Shown: positions 16,505 to 24,893 of the stretch, one piece after another
Layout of the letters: every line of letters begins with the position of its first letter
How positions within the stretch are numbered: position 1 is the stretch's first letter
Virus record (IMG/VR): IMGVR_UViG_3300011116_000659
Coordinates: 1 to 54,029 of that record
DNA length: 54,029 nt
From: a virus
Reading direction: 5' to 3' (one strand)
The notes under the pieces: generated by a model
What the model was told of the DNA's origin: nothing
What the model saw: the letters and a program-made list of their open reading frames with translations, nothing else
Database searches by the model: none
Position numbers and translations under genes: made by a program

Positions 16505-16758
16505 TATTCTTTCCAAAAAGGCACCCCTTATAGAGGCGCACTTCATGTTGATACATCAAGTCTATGTACAGGAACTTGGTGTTTATACTAAAACTTGGTG
16601 TTTCACTCGAAAATCCCCCAATATTAGAGGCTCCTTTTCCGCGAGAATACTTGTCTACAAGGGAGTATTTTACAAATGAAAGGCCCGTCCATCCCTGCTT
16701 TTCCTGTACTGGAACTGTCGTCAGGAACCGGAAACGGGAGAACGTGCGTTGTCTACAC
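16389..16758. repeat. Outer inverted repeat around the 28-bp pair
   Basis: TTGTAGACAACGCACG (16396-16411) and CGTGCGTTGTCTACAC (16743-16758) are reverse complements at 15 of 16 positions. Their midpoint nearly coincides with that of the inner pair, so the whole forms a nested palindrome of about 370 bp. A weaker related copy, CATTTTTTTGCCGAATAC, begins near 16810. Confidence 0.8.
16483..16671. repeat. 28-bp inverted repeat (27 of 28 match)
   Basis: The left arm at 16483-16510 and the right arm at 16644-16671 are reverse complements with one mismatch; the core is CTTGTAGACAAG, itself a dyad (CTTGT-AG-ACAAG). The arms enclose an A+T-rich centre with two copies of AACTTGGTGTTT (about 16573 and 16592). 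Confidence 0.9.
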
Positions 16759-16884
16759 GAAGGGTTTTCCAAGGTTCGAGGCCCATTTCACCGTTGCAGA
16801 TTGATCCTGCATTTTTTTGCCGAATACTACTTGATGAGCCCGTACACCAAGGTTAGGCTACCCAGACCCACCCGAGGTGCCCCC

Positions 16885-17673
16885 ATGGTCCGCAGCCCGA
16901 AGCCAACCAAAGTCTCTGAGCATATCCAGCACAAGCATGACTGTCCCGTGCTTGACTTCACCAGTATCACCAGCCCCCATGAGGACGGATATATCGTCAC
17001 GGGAAAAGACCTGCTGTCGGCGCTCCGTGAGCATCTGCCGACGGCGGGTGTCAGAGAGGTGAATGCCTACGCTTACTATAACAAGTTCCAAGAGTTCGTT
17101 GTCTACGAAGGACCGAACCCTACGAGGCGGTTCTACAATACGCGGGAGTTCTTCGCGTATGAGGAAGTATTGCGGCAGAGAATACTTGCTGGTACGGCGA
17201 AGCGCCGTAAGCCGAGTGACCCGCTCCCTGAGGCGAACTACCGGCGACCCCCTGGTCGGCCGCCTGCGGGCACGCCTCCGATTCCGATGCCGAAGCCTCG
17301 TGTCATCGCGAAGACCATCACGGCTAAGTCTCAGTGCTTGCCGTTGCTGTTTACCGTGGGAGATAAGAAATCAGACATCCTCCTCCCTGGGCACTGCGCG
17401 GACTGGAAGGACGGGCACTTCGGTATGACCGTGTGGAACGTCACCGCTCTGCTCAAGCTCGTGTATGAGGAGAAGGTGACCATGCACGATGCACTCTGGT
17501 GGCTGTATTACCATAAGGTGGGTGTCCGTCAGTGGCGTGACCCGAAGGGAAAGATTCATGTGGTCTACTTGATGACCTCACCTGAACTGGTTAGTATGCA
17601 TCGCCGGTACTCGCTGACCTATCCGCTGGGTGGGCCCATTGAGAAGGCTGTTCTCTCTGGAGGTGTCGAATGA
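16885..17673 (+). CDS. Hypothetical protein, first gene of the rightward arm
   Basis: 262 residues. ATG 16885 is chosen because GAGGTG lies 5 nt upstream; the open frame continues back to 16564 but that part runs through the repeat region and looks non-coding. The N-terminal half has IVTGKDLLSALREHLP, and a basic Pro-rich stretch (NYRRPPGRPPAGTPP) resembles an AT-hook-like linker. The C-terminal half has VTALLKLVYEEKVTMHDALW. It could bind DNA near the adjoining control region, but no known domain proves this. Confidence 0.7.
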   Translation: MVRSPKPTKVSEHIQHKHDCPVLDFTSITSPHEDGYIVTGKDLLSALREHLPTAGVREVNAYAYYNKFQEFVVYEGPNPTRRFYNTREFFAYEEVLRQRILAGTAKRRKPSDPLPEANYRRPPGRPPAGTPPIPMPKPRVIAKTITAKSQCLPLLFTVGDKKSDILLPGHCADWKDGHFGMTVWNVTALLKLVYEEKVTMHDALWWLYYHKVGVRQWRDPKGKIHVVYLMTSPELVSMHRRYSLTYPLGGPIEKAVLSGGVE

Positions 17674-17777
17674 CCGTACATCAAGTGGCAGTTGAGACAG
17701 TGACCATTATCAGTCTGAGTATGTTGCTCGGTGCCATCTTCGGCTACATGATGGGAGGTAACAATGTCAACCGCTAA
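17670..17777 (+). CDS. Very small single-pass membrane protein
   Basis: 35 residues with one hydrophobic segment (TIISLSMLLGAIFGYMMGG, about 12-30). GGAGGT lies 5 nt before the ATG, which overlaps the upstream stop by 4 bp. Too short for assignment. Confidence 0.55.
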   Translation: MTVHQVAVETVTIISLSMLLGAIFGYMMGGNNVNR

Positions 17778-17892
17778 TCTCTCTCAGGACCAGATTCGTC
17801 AGATTGCCTTCCTGGCTATGCTGGAGGCGAAGGAGGATGATATTCAGCTATCCCTTTTCGATAAGACTCTGGGCGTCGAGCGGTTGACATAG
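17764..17892 (+). CDS. Very small hypothetical protein
   Basis: 42 residues: MSTANLSQDQIRQIAFLAML then an acidic turn and SLFDKTLGVERL. It looks like two amphipathic helices. GGGAGG precedes the ATG with a 6-nt spacer. It overlaps the membrane peptide gene by 14 bp. The next promoter's -35 box lies in its last codons. Confidence 0.55.
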   Translation: MSTANLSQDQIRQIAFLAMLEAKEDDIQLSLFDKTLGVERLT

Positions 17893-17911
17893 AGAAGGTA
17901 CGTGTTACAGT
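17884..17911 (+). promoter_or_regulatory. Sigma70-like promoter before the Tad2-like gene
   Basis: TTGACA (17884-17889), 16 bp, TACAGT (17906-17911). The -10 box ends six bases before an ATG at 17918, so the transcript would begin at or near that codon. It would drive the Tad2-like gene and could feed the packaging genes. Confidence 0.65.
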
Positions 17912-17917
17912 GGCGCC

Positions 17918-17956
17918 ATGGCGGTAATCCCCGCTGCTCCACCGAGGACACGATGA
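17918..17956 (+). CDS. 12-codon leader ORF upstream of the Tad2-like gene
   Basis: It reads MAVIPAAPPRTR and stops in TGA that overlaps the next ATG (ATGA). Its ATG sits where transcription from the preceding promoter should start, so it would be leaderless. The downstream start also has its own GAGGA, so this may be only a 5' leader. Confidence 0.3.
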   Translation: MAVIPAAPPRTR

Positions 17957-18420
17957 CTCTCGCACATGCCCTGTACAATGCCTACAATGCTGGGGGTGAC
18001 CCTGCGACTGCGAACAAGAACTACCGGGGCGAGCCCTGCCCGGAGTGGGACGACCTCCCCGAGAACATCCGTGCGAAGTGGGAGGCATGTGTGTCTCTCA
18101 TCAATCAGGAGTTTGGGGCACTCCCGTCTACGGGTGCGAGCTTTGGCTCTGCCATTGCTTATCTCAAGATGGGTTTCCGGGTCCGTCGCGCTGGCTGGAA
18201 CGGGAAGGGTATGTGGCTTGCTCTGTCCTGTGATAGCGGACGTGAGACGAAGGCCGAGAACTTCTGGTCTGAGCACAACAAAGCGTATGCTGAGCAGAAC
18301 GGCGGTACCGCTACCGTTCTCCCGTGTATCACCATGAAGACTGCCACGGGCGAAATCCTCATGGGCTGGCTCGCCTCACAGACGGATATCCTTGCTGTTG
18401 ATTGGGAAGTGGTCGCGTAA
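17953..18420 (+). CDS. tad2-like: Tad2-like (DUF2829) protein, putative anti-Thoeris factor, with N-terminal extension
   Basis: 155 residues. Residues 62-154 follow the DUF2829 plan: SFGSAIAYLKMG, RRAGWNGKGMWLAL, PCITMKTATG and GWLASQTDILAVDWEVV. Tad2 proteins of this family bind the nucleotide signal made by the Thoeris TIR enzyme and so block that defence. Most members I know of are about 90-120 residues. Here about 55 extra N-terminal residues (HALYNAYNAGG, then CPEWDDLPENIRAKWEA) look like a separate helical domain often seen in phage proteins. It has its own promoter and lies before the packaging genes. The family call is strong from motifs; ligand binding is inferred. Confidence 0.85.
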   Translation: MTLAHALYNAYNAGGDPATANKNYRGEPCPEWDDLPENIRAKWEACVSLINQEFGALPSTGASFGSAIAYLKMGFRVRRAGWNGKGMWLALSCDSGRETKAENFWSEHNKAYAEQNGGTATVLPCITMKTATGEILMGWLASQTDILAVDWEVVA

Positions 18421-18437
18421 CAAGATAGGAGGGCGCC

Positions 18438-19754
18438 ATGGCTCGTCAGATTCAACTCCATGGCGCCCCTGTATCGCCGGTCAACTGCATCGATGAGAAC
18501 GGTAAGTTCATCGACTACTATGACGGGCGCCGGCGTCCTGTGCCTCAGCATGACTGCAAGGTCTACTCGTTCCGACCACACCTGCATCTGATTGACCATG
18601 TGTTCCAAGGGATGCGCCGAGTTCAGACGATTCCACTGGACTCTTACCGCTTGCCCAACATTCTGAGCCTTACCACCCTCACGCCTGGGCCCGAGGAAAC
18701 GGCGTCGTCGTGGAAGGTACGCAACTCGGCGGGGAAGGCTGCCCAAAGTGTCGGGTCGTTCTGTATTGGCAATAGTGCTGACTATGCCTCTATGGTCCTC
18801 GATGAGAACTGGCGAGTCTATCGTCCTGCGTGGCATCCCACGATTCATGCTGCGTTTGGGCTTGAAGACCCTCCCACGCCTCGTGAGGTAGTCAACTACC
18901 TTGTAGCTAAGAAGGGTCCGTTCTGTACTGGCATCATGTCTCGTACAAGCGTGTGCGGGCTTTCGATGCTTACTTATTACTGCATCGGGGCACACGCGCC
19001 CTCGCTCGCGCGCATCTTCTCATTGACGGAAGAGGAGTTGATAGGGGCGATTGCTCTTACCATCAAGCAGCTATGTGGGCACCTCGCCTTCAAGCTGTGG
19101 GCATCCGGGTCTGACCTCACACCGCTGTGTCATACGACTCCTCTGACGCACTACTTCAATACCATCATGACGCAGCGTGTCACTGGTATGAATGACAACA
19201 CCAAGCGGTTGTTGCCTTCCCAGATTGCCGCCCTGCGTAACAAGGACTCATACTTCCAGTTGATTGCTATCGAGGGTCTACGTCTCAATCCGATTCAACG
19301 GATGCGTACCCTTCACGATATCGCCTGGAAGACCAACGCCGCGAAGCGTCACATGGAAGAGACGTGGTGGTGGGGCTCTTACGCCTCTAAGAACTGGCGT
19401 AAGAATAAGTGGATGTTCCGTCACTTGCAGACCGGTGTTGGGCTCGACCCTACCATCCGGCTTGAATACTTCCCGTTCCGGGGTGAGGCACCTCCGGATA
19501 AGAAGCTGCATATGCCATTCGACTTCATGAAGGAGCTTGCGAACCTCTATGGCAAAGAAGGAATCAACGAAGCCGAGTTTGCCCGCGTGTACGCCAAGTG
19601 GGCAGATTATGAAACTGCTCGAACCGGGAGCCCTCCGCGACCCCGAAGCAGTTACCGATTTGCAAGCTGCCCTACTGACGGGGTTGCTTCGCGGCGACAT
19701 ACCGATGATTTACTCGAAGGAACTGAGGGACTGGAGTTCCCAGATTCAGAGTAA
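18438..19754 (+). CDS. Hypothetical protein before the terminase genes
   Basis: 438 residues with AGGAGG 7 nt before ATG. It is helical and rich in Trp/His/Arg, with no motif I recognise. The last 45 or so residues (from ARTGSPPRPR) are read in an alternative frame over the start of the next gene, an overlap of 146 bp, and have a composition unlike the rest. The native protein may end near 19610 if a frameshift or an undetected stop is involved. Position suggests a packaging or early-late role (inference). Confidence 0.7.
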   Translation: MARQIQLHGAPVSPVNCIDENGKFIDYYDGRRRPVPQHDCKVYSFRPHLHLIDHVFQGMRRVQTIPLDSYRLPNILSLTTLTPGPEETASSWKVRNSAGKAAQSVGSFCIGNSADYASMVLDENWRVYRPAWHPTIHAAFGLEDPPTPREVVNYLVAKKGPFCTGIMSRTSVCGLSMLTYYCIGAHAPSLARIFSLTEEELIGAIALTIKQLCGHLAFKLWASGSDLTPLCHTTPLTHYFNTIMTQRVTGMNDNTKRLLPSQIAALRNKDSYFQLIAIEGLRLNPIQRMRTLHDIAWKTNAAKRHMEETWWWGSYASKNWRKNKWMFRHLQTGVGLDPTIRLEYFPFRGEAPPDKKLHMPFDFMKELANLYGKEGINEAEFARVYAKWADYETARTGSPPRPRSSYRFASCPTDGVASRRHTDDLLEGTEGLEFPDSE

Positions 19755-19995
19755 CGTTCACGCGGCTGCTGCTGTCAAGAACAAGAACGGTCCTCAGACG
19801 GGCGGGTCATTCATCCGTGAGCTTGTCATTCGGGAGCGTACTGAGCTTGGTAGCCAGCCTACACCCCCGTCTCTCACGGAGAGGCTGTGGAATGACGTGG
19901 AAAAGAAGTCTGAACTATTGCGTGAGACGATTCCGCTTATCACGCAGGAGCACGTTCCCCGTGTCATCGATGTGAAGGACGAAGACGAGGAGTAA
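19609..19995 (+). CDS. Candidate small terminase subunit
   Basis: 128 residues from ATG 19609; the longer frame to 19537 would overlap even more. It is helical with an acidic C-terminus (VIDVKDEDEE). It directly precedes the large terminase gene (2 bp gap), the usual place of the small, DNA-recognising terminase subunit. No sequence motif confirms this. Confidence 0.6.
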   Translation: MKLLEPGALRDPEAVTDLQAALLTGLLRGDIPMIYSKELRDWSSQIQSNVHAAAAVKNKNGPQTGGSFIRELVIRERTELGSQPTPPSLTERLWNDVEKKSELLRETIPLITQEHVPRVIDVKDEDEE

Positions 19996-19997
19996 CA

Positions 19998-21683
19998 ATG
20001 ACCCCGGCCGAACAACTCAAGTTCCTGCGCTCCCCTGGTAAGAGCCTCCCGCAACTCGCGGAAGTGCTCGACCAGGAGACGAGTACGTTCGTGCCGTACG
20101 ACCCGACCCGTCTTACTGCCTCGCTACAGACCGAGGTGCTCAACTACCTCGATGAGCCCCCGCGTACTGACTTCGGACAGACCAAGTGGCTGACCGTACT
20201 GACTGCCCGTCAGATGGGTAAGAGCCTTGTGGTTGAGTACGGACTGTACTCTAAGACGGCGTACACGCCCGGGTGGGACCATACGTGTATCGCTGACATC
20301 GATGAGCGTGCCAAGTACCTGCATAAGCGGGTACATCAGATGCACGTACGGTGGCCCGAGTCCGTGAAGTCACCGACCCTCAAGGGAAATGAGCAGCTTC
20401 AACTGACGTTTGACCCACTCGTCGGCGGTAAGATGCGTGTTTTGTCGGCCGAGACAAGCGCCGTGGGTATCGGTCAGTCTCCAGATAGCTTCCACGCCTC
20501 TGAGTGTGCCTTCTGGTCGGACTTCTCTGGCACGATGAGCATGATTTACCCCTCGATTGTCAACCGTGCTAACTCCATCGCCGTGTTTGAATGCACTCCC
20601 TGGCTCGCCGGGAACGATTGGCATGAGCATGTGGTGATGGCACGGGAGGGGAGTGGCCGTCATATGTACTTGTTCCGTCCTTTCTGGGACGGGAAACTCA
20701 ATCGGCGCCCCTGGCCCGCCTCTTGGGCACCCGACCAAGAGGAGATCCGGCTACTCAATGACTATCAAGCTAAGGGATTGAGGCTTGAGCATCTGGCATT
20801 CCGTCGTAGTATCATGGATACGGACGCTGAGATTCGCCGTAATCCTGAACTTTTCAAGGTATTTTACCCGTTTGATGACGTGACCTGCTGGATTACCGGG
20901 GCACAAAGCGCGATTCCTGGGCACGCGCTTGATAAGCACAAGCGGGATGACCTCATTTCTGCTAAGGAAGGCTACTATGAACACGTTTCTCCCGACCCTG
21001 AGTGCCGTTATGTCATTGGTGTTGACCCTTGCGGTCATGCTTCTCGCGACCACGCTGCTTTTCAGGTGCTTGAGGTGTCTCGGGATGGCTGGTATCAGGT
21101 GGCTTGGTTCGCAGATCACGCTGATCCTATTGTTTTTGCGCGTAAACTCCAAGAAGTTGGGCTCCGATACAACCGCGCGCTGATTGTAGTCGAGAATAAT
21201 GGGGTCGGTCAGGCAATCGTGAGCCTTTTGCGTGACTGGAACTACCCGAATCTCTACTATGATGACAAGGGACGCCCTGGTGTGACCACGACTGGCCCTT
21301 CTCTTGAGCAAATGACCGCTCAGTTGATCGATGGGCTCATGGATGAGCTTACTTTGTCCGATAAACGGACGATTGACCAGCTTATGACGTACAAGCATGA
21401 CAAGCGGGTCGAAGAAAACGTGAATAGCGAGCTTATTAGGGGTGGCCCTAACAAGCGGAGGCGTGAGAGGCACCATTGGGACAGTGTTTCCGCCCTTATG
21501 TTCGCTGTTGTGGGTGCCCGAGTGACCCCGCGGGGTAAGAAGGCCCCCAAAGAGCTACCCGCAGGCGACAATCCCATTCATACAGGGCTGTACCGCGCCG
21601 ATGAGAGGGCCCGAGAGTGGAAAAAGATGCAAGCTCAGCGGCGCTCGGCCCTGGGCAGGGACCGTAACGCATGGTATAAGTAG
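19998..21683 (+). CDS. terL: Terminase large subunit (packaging ATPase-nuclease)
   Basis: 561 residues. TARQMGKS at 69-76 is the terminase-type Walker A. SFHASECAFW follows about where Walker B belongs, with SE in place of the usual DE. The C-terminal nuclease domain shows VIGVDP, LIVVENNGVG and HHWDSVSALMFAV, supplying the three acidic metal ligands. It drives DNA into the prohead through the portal encoded next door. GAGGAG precedes the start. Confidence 0.93.
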   Translation: MTPAEQLKFLRSPGKSLPQLAEVLDQETSTFVPYDPTRLTASLQTEVLNYLDEPPRTDFGQTKWLTVLTARQMGKSLVVEYGLYSKTAYTPGWDHTCIADIDERAKYLHKRVHQMHVRWPESVKSPTLKGNEQLQLTFDPLVGGKMRVLSAETSAVGIGQSPDSFHASECAFWSDFSGTMSMIYPSIVNRANSIAVFECTPWLAGNDWHEHVVMAREGSGRHMYLFRPFWDGKLNRRPWPASWAPDQEEIRLLNDYQAKGLRLEHLAFRRSIMDTDAEIRRNPELFKVFYPFDDVTCWITGAQSAIPGHALDKHKRDDLISAKEGYYEHVSPDPECRYVIGVDPCGHASRDHAAFQVLEVSRDGWYQVAWFADHADPIVFARKLQEVGLRYNRALIVVENNGVGQAIVSLLRDWNYPNLYYDDKGRPGVTTTGPSLEQMTAQLIDGLMDELTLSDKRTIDQLMTYKHDKRVEENVNSELIRGGPNKRRRERHHWDSVSALMFAVVGARVTPRGKKAPKELPAGDNPIHTGLYRADERAREWKKMQAQRRSALGRDRNAWYK

Positions 21684-21685
21684 CC

Positions 21686-23533
21686 ATGCTCAACACCGAT
21701 GCAATCGCTGACATCATCAAGGCTCATATCGCGGCTCTTGCTGAGGATTCCAAGGTTTGGGACCGGCACCGTGAAATGTACAAGTGTGCCCAACTCAAAC
21801 GTGTTGATGCTACGGACCCGATTGATACCGGTAACGACCAGGATGTCGTTTTTGAGTCTGGGTCGCTATATGCGTACACTGACTCGATGGTGTCAAGCAT
21901 TGTGCCACCAAATCCCAAGATTACGGCTACTCCCTACAACTCTGGGCACCGTGTCGCGGCAAAGGCACGCGAAGCACTGGTAAACTCGACGTTTGCCCGT
22001 GTGAAGGCCCACCGAACCCTGTGGTCTGCGGCTACTCTATCTGCTGTCTACCCGCGTTCCTTTATCAAGGTGGTATGGAAGCACCCGGCACAGCGTCCTG
22101 ACTACATCAACATCGACCCGCGGCATATCTTCTATGACAAGGAGGTAACCAAGTGGGAAGACGTGCGTTACGTCATTGAGGCCACGGTTCTTACTCGGGG
22201 AGAGTTTGAGTCCCGTGTTCCTATCAATGCCCCTGACGCTCCTCCTGACCGTCGCCGTGTGTACGACCCTGAGGTAGCAAAGAAGGTCAAGTTTGACTGC
22301 TATCCTCAGTGGTTGCAGCGTGACCAGGCTCAGAAGACGACTGCGAATAAGCAGATGGATGTCTTCAAGTGGGTGGTTGTGTACGAGGTGACGGACCTGA
22401 CTGAACCTGTCCCTCGTTACTATCACTATCTTGAGAATGAGAAGGTTCCGCTCTATGCTGGGCCCTCTCCATACTACTTCGTGCGTAATCCGTACTGGAT
22501 GGTCAAGTTCAATGAGAACTTGGAGGACAGCGGTGGTCTGAGTGACGCTGCTATCATTGAGAATCCGGTTCGCCGGCTTGATGAGGCGCGGACGCTTGAG
22601 CTTCGCCATGCCCAGGCGACTATTCCTGTTACCGTACTCAATGCGATGGCTGTGGACGACGTTGACGATGCGAAGACCAAGCTTCGTAACTGTACCAGCC
22701 CCGGTGATATCCTCGATATCGCATTGAAGAATGGTATGGCTATGAAGGATGCACTTGGTCAGACTCCTACGTCTGCTTTGTCGCCGTCTTTCACCACCGC
22801 GAAGACCGCCCTTGAGCAGGAAATCATGTTCCGCCTCGGGATGCCTCAGTATACCCGTGGTATGGCCGGCGCCTCGGATGTTGCTACTGAGCTTGCGCTT
22901 ATTGATAGCGCACTTCGGACTCGTCAGGGTCGCCGTATCGAAGTAATCTCTGACGCTATCTGGTTCATGGCCTCTGCCACGATTGGGCTCTACGAGCAGT
23001 TCTTGGCTGAGAATGATACCATCTTCGTGCGTATCATGGACGGTCAGTCTGAGAAGCTGGACCGGACTATCCTCCAGTTCCGCACTCCGGAGGAAGGTAA
23101 GGAGATTATCGCCAAGGGGCAGTTTCCATCTGATGACCTCAACATTGACTATGAGGTTGTCCCCTACTCCCCGACTGAGAACAGCAAGTCTGCTCAGTTG
23201 AAGAAGATTGCTGAGTTCATGCCGATGCTGCAAGCTAATCCGGCTATGATTAGTCAGAAGAAGCTGTATGCCCGTCTTACCGACCTGCTTGAGCTGGGCG
23301 ATCTCACCCCTTCTGAGGACGAGCTACGGGCACTCGCGGGCCCGGCTGCTCAGCCGGGGGCTGGAGGTGGTCAGACCGCGCAGCCCGACCCCAATAAGAT
23401 TGGGACGGGTACCGATGAGTCTCTGAACGGCGGGGAAATGCCCTCTGCTGTTGAACCTCCCCCGGTTACCGCCGAGCAGTCTGCTATCGGCGGGGGTGCC
23501 GGTGCGAAACTCCCGAATGCCCTGAGGAAATAA
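21686..23533 (+). CDS. Portal protein (head-tail connector)
   Basis: 615 residues. The helical N-terminus (HIAALAEDSKVWDRHREMYK) and SLYAYTDSMVSSIVPPNPKI match podovirus-type portals, and the central region with LSPSFTTAKTALEQEIMFRL is the usual wing/stem part. The C-terminal 70 residues are Pro/Gly/Gln-rich and probably disordered. It forms the dodecameric ring for DNA entry. It follows the large terminase with a 2 bp gap. Confidence 0.88.
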   Translation: MLNTDAIADIIKAHIAALAEDSKVWDRHREMYKCAQLKRVDATDPIDTGNDQDVVFESGSLYAYTDSMVSSIVPPNPKITATPYNSGHRVAAKAREALVNSTFARVKAHRTLWSAATLSAVYPRSFIKVVWKHPAQRPDYINIDPRHIFYDKEVTKWEDVRYVIEATVLTRGEFESRVPINAPDAPPDRRRVYDPEVAKKVKFDCYPQWLQRDQAQKTTANKQMDVFKWVVVYEVTDLTEPVPRYYHYLENEKVPLYAGPSPYYFVRNPYWMVKFNENLEDSGGLSDAAIIENPVRRLDEARTLELRHAQATIPVTVLNAMAVDDVDDAKTKLRNCTSPGDILDIALKNGMAMKDALGQTPTSALSPSFTTAKTALEQEIMFRLGMPQYTRGMAGASDVATELALIDSALRTRQGRRIEVISDAIWFMASATIGLYEQFLAENDTIFVRIMDGQSEKLDRTILQFRTPEEGKEIIAKGQFPSDDLNIDYEVVPYSPTENSKSAQLKKIAEFMPMLQANPAMISQKKLYARLTDLLELGDLTPSEDELRALAGPAAQPGAGGGQTAQPDPNKIGTGTDESLNGGEMPSAVEPPPVTAEQSAIGGGAGAKLPNALRK

Positions 23534-23534
23534 G

Positions 23535-24008
23535 ATGCCCTTCGTTCCGAAAATTGACAAGCTCAACGGGGGTACCGTAAGCATGGCTGATGCCCGTGCT
23601 GAGGCAGCGAAGCTTGGTTATAAGAATCAGGAAGAGTATATGAGGGCGATGGAGGAGGAGGATACCATTGAGCGTCCGAGTGCATTTACCAGTGAGACTC
23701 CACGCTCACTGGCTATCGCCACGTATGCGAAGAAACATGGTATGGATACCGATGCTGCTGCCGCCGTTTTCCAGCGGGTCGCTGCTACGGGTGATGGCAC
23801 GTTCGTCGGTGGTGATGCAGAGGATAGAATGCTTTACAGCCACTATGGTGCAAATAAGAAACCAGGACCGTATCAAAACCATGGTAGCTATGATACGAAG
23901 GTTCCACGCCCTAATGGGAACGGGGGCATTCTGGGTACTGTTGATGCTACTGCCGATGACGTGAAGCGCCTTGGGATGACAGATAAGCCGAAGCGAGCTA
24001 CGGAGTAG
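23535..24008 (+). CDS. Hypothetical head-module protein
   Basis: 157 residues starting MPFVPKIDKLNGGTVSMADA. Its N-terminus is helical and its middle has SLAIATYAKKHGMDTDAAAA. It has a good AGGA ribosome binding site and sits between portal and scaffold genes. No domain known. Confidence 0.7.
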   Translation: MPFVPKIDKLNGGTVSMADARAEAAKLGYKNQEEYMRAMEEEDTIERPSAFTSETPRSLAIATYAKKHGMDTDAAAAVFQRVAATGDGTFVGGDAEDRMLYSHYGANKKPGPYQNHGSYDTKVPRPNGNGGILGTVDATADDVKRLGMTDKPKRATE

Positions 24009-24012
24009 TAAG

Positions 24013-24441
24013 ATGCCTATCACTCAGGATGACCGGCTTGCCGCCGCTCAGGCTGCCTCGACGGGAGAGAAGTTGCAGGGTGCCTTCGGCTCCGTGCCTG
24101 CCCTCGCTCGCTCTGTTGCTGGGCCCTCCGTCGCTGATAAGAAGGCGGAAGCTGCCCGTATGACGGGGCAGAACTATGGTGAGTGGAAGATGGACCCTGA
24201 GAAGGGGTGGGTCCGAGAGGCGAAACAGGGTGGTGTTACCATCTACGAGCCATGGTCTGGACCTTATGGTTCCTCGCCCTTGAACCCCAAGGGCCCGAGT
24301 GATAAGCAGATTATGGACCCGGCGGCTAGTCCGAATCCTAATAACAAGGGACTTGTCGGGAGTATTCTTAGCACTGTGCTTGCCCCTGTCGGATTCGTAG
24401 GTGAGACTCTGGCTCAGAACCGCAAGGCACTTGGGAGATAA
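24013..24441 (+). CDS. Hypothetical head-module protein
   Basis: 142 residues with GGAG 7 nt before ATG. Low-complexity Ala/Lys/Gly-rich stretches surround a short conserved-looking segment (GEWKMDPEKGWVREA). The C-terminal 25 residues are hydrophobic (GSILSTVLAPVGFVGETL). Function unknown. Confidence 0.7.
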   Translation: MPITQDDRLAAAQAASTGEKLQGAFGSVPALARSVAGPSVADKKAEAARMTGQNYGEWKMDPEKGWVREAKQGGVTIYEPWSGPYGSSPLNPKGPSDKQIMDPAASPNPNNKGLVGSILSTVLAPVGFVGETLAQNRKALGR

Positions 24442-24442
24442 C

Positions 24443-24892
24443 ATGAACAAGGCAATCCGTACTGTCCACTGTCCTATGTGTGGCACCCTTGAGGATGTCT
24501 TCGTTGACCTCGACTCATTCAATGGTACGACTTTCGCGTGCCCCACTGAGGGATGTGAGTTCCGGGTACAGCCTGAGATTGGTATGCCACAGGTCGTAGG
24601 CATTCAGTCGGCTACTCCTGAGTACAGCAAGCAGTTGAACAAGACGTTCTATAGCAATGCTGAGAAGCGTGACTATCTCAAGAGCAAGGGGATTGTTGAG
24701 TTCAGCAAAGGTGACTCCACTGACCGGAAGTTTGCTGATGCGGCCCGCGCTCGGGCTGATATCGCTGCCCGTAAGATGGGGCACAACGATGAAGATGCCC
24801 GCCGTAGTGCTGTGAAGAAAGAGGAAGCCAAGGGCTGGACGCCTACGCCGGGTGATGGTAAGCTTGCCGTAGGACGCACCGTCCGAGGTTGA
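24443..24892 (+). CDS. Zinc-ribbon-like protein in the head module
   Basis: 149 residues from ATG 24443. Residues 10-13 (CPMC) and 31-36 (CPTEGC) form a C-x2-C ... C-x4-C zinc ribbon. The rest is charged and helical. Zinc ribbons are not usual in head genes, so it may bind DNA or RNA or be a minor virion protein. Confidence 0.75.
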   Translation: MNKAIRTVHCPMCGTLEDVFVDLDSFNGTTFACPTEGCEFRVQPEIGMPQVVGIQSATPEYSKQLNKTFYSNAEKRDYLKSKGIVEFSKGDSTDRKFADAARARADIAARKMGHNDEDARRSAVKKEEAKGWTPTPGDGKLAVGRTVRG

Positions 24893-24893
24893 T

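Larger units (their letters stand above)
15613..16884. other. Divergent gene-free control region, possible replication origin
   Basis: About 1.27 kb without a credible gene between the leftward and rightward arms. The left part (15.65-16.2 kb) is GC-rich, with three TTGAC words in a row at 15783-15805 and a stem-loop at 15648-15671 in the leader of the leftward gene. The right part (16.25-16.85 kb) is much richer in A+T and holds the repeat elements listed separately. The position between diverging arms suits promoters, operators or an origin (inference). Confidence 0.7.

Noticed and set aside
16564-16884. N-terminal extension of the first rightward gene
   Set aside because: It runs through the inverted repeats, has no ribosome binding site, and a good one precedes ATG 16885.
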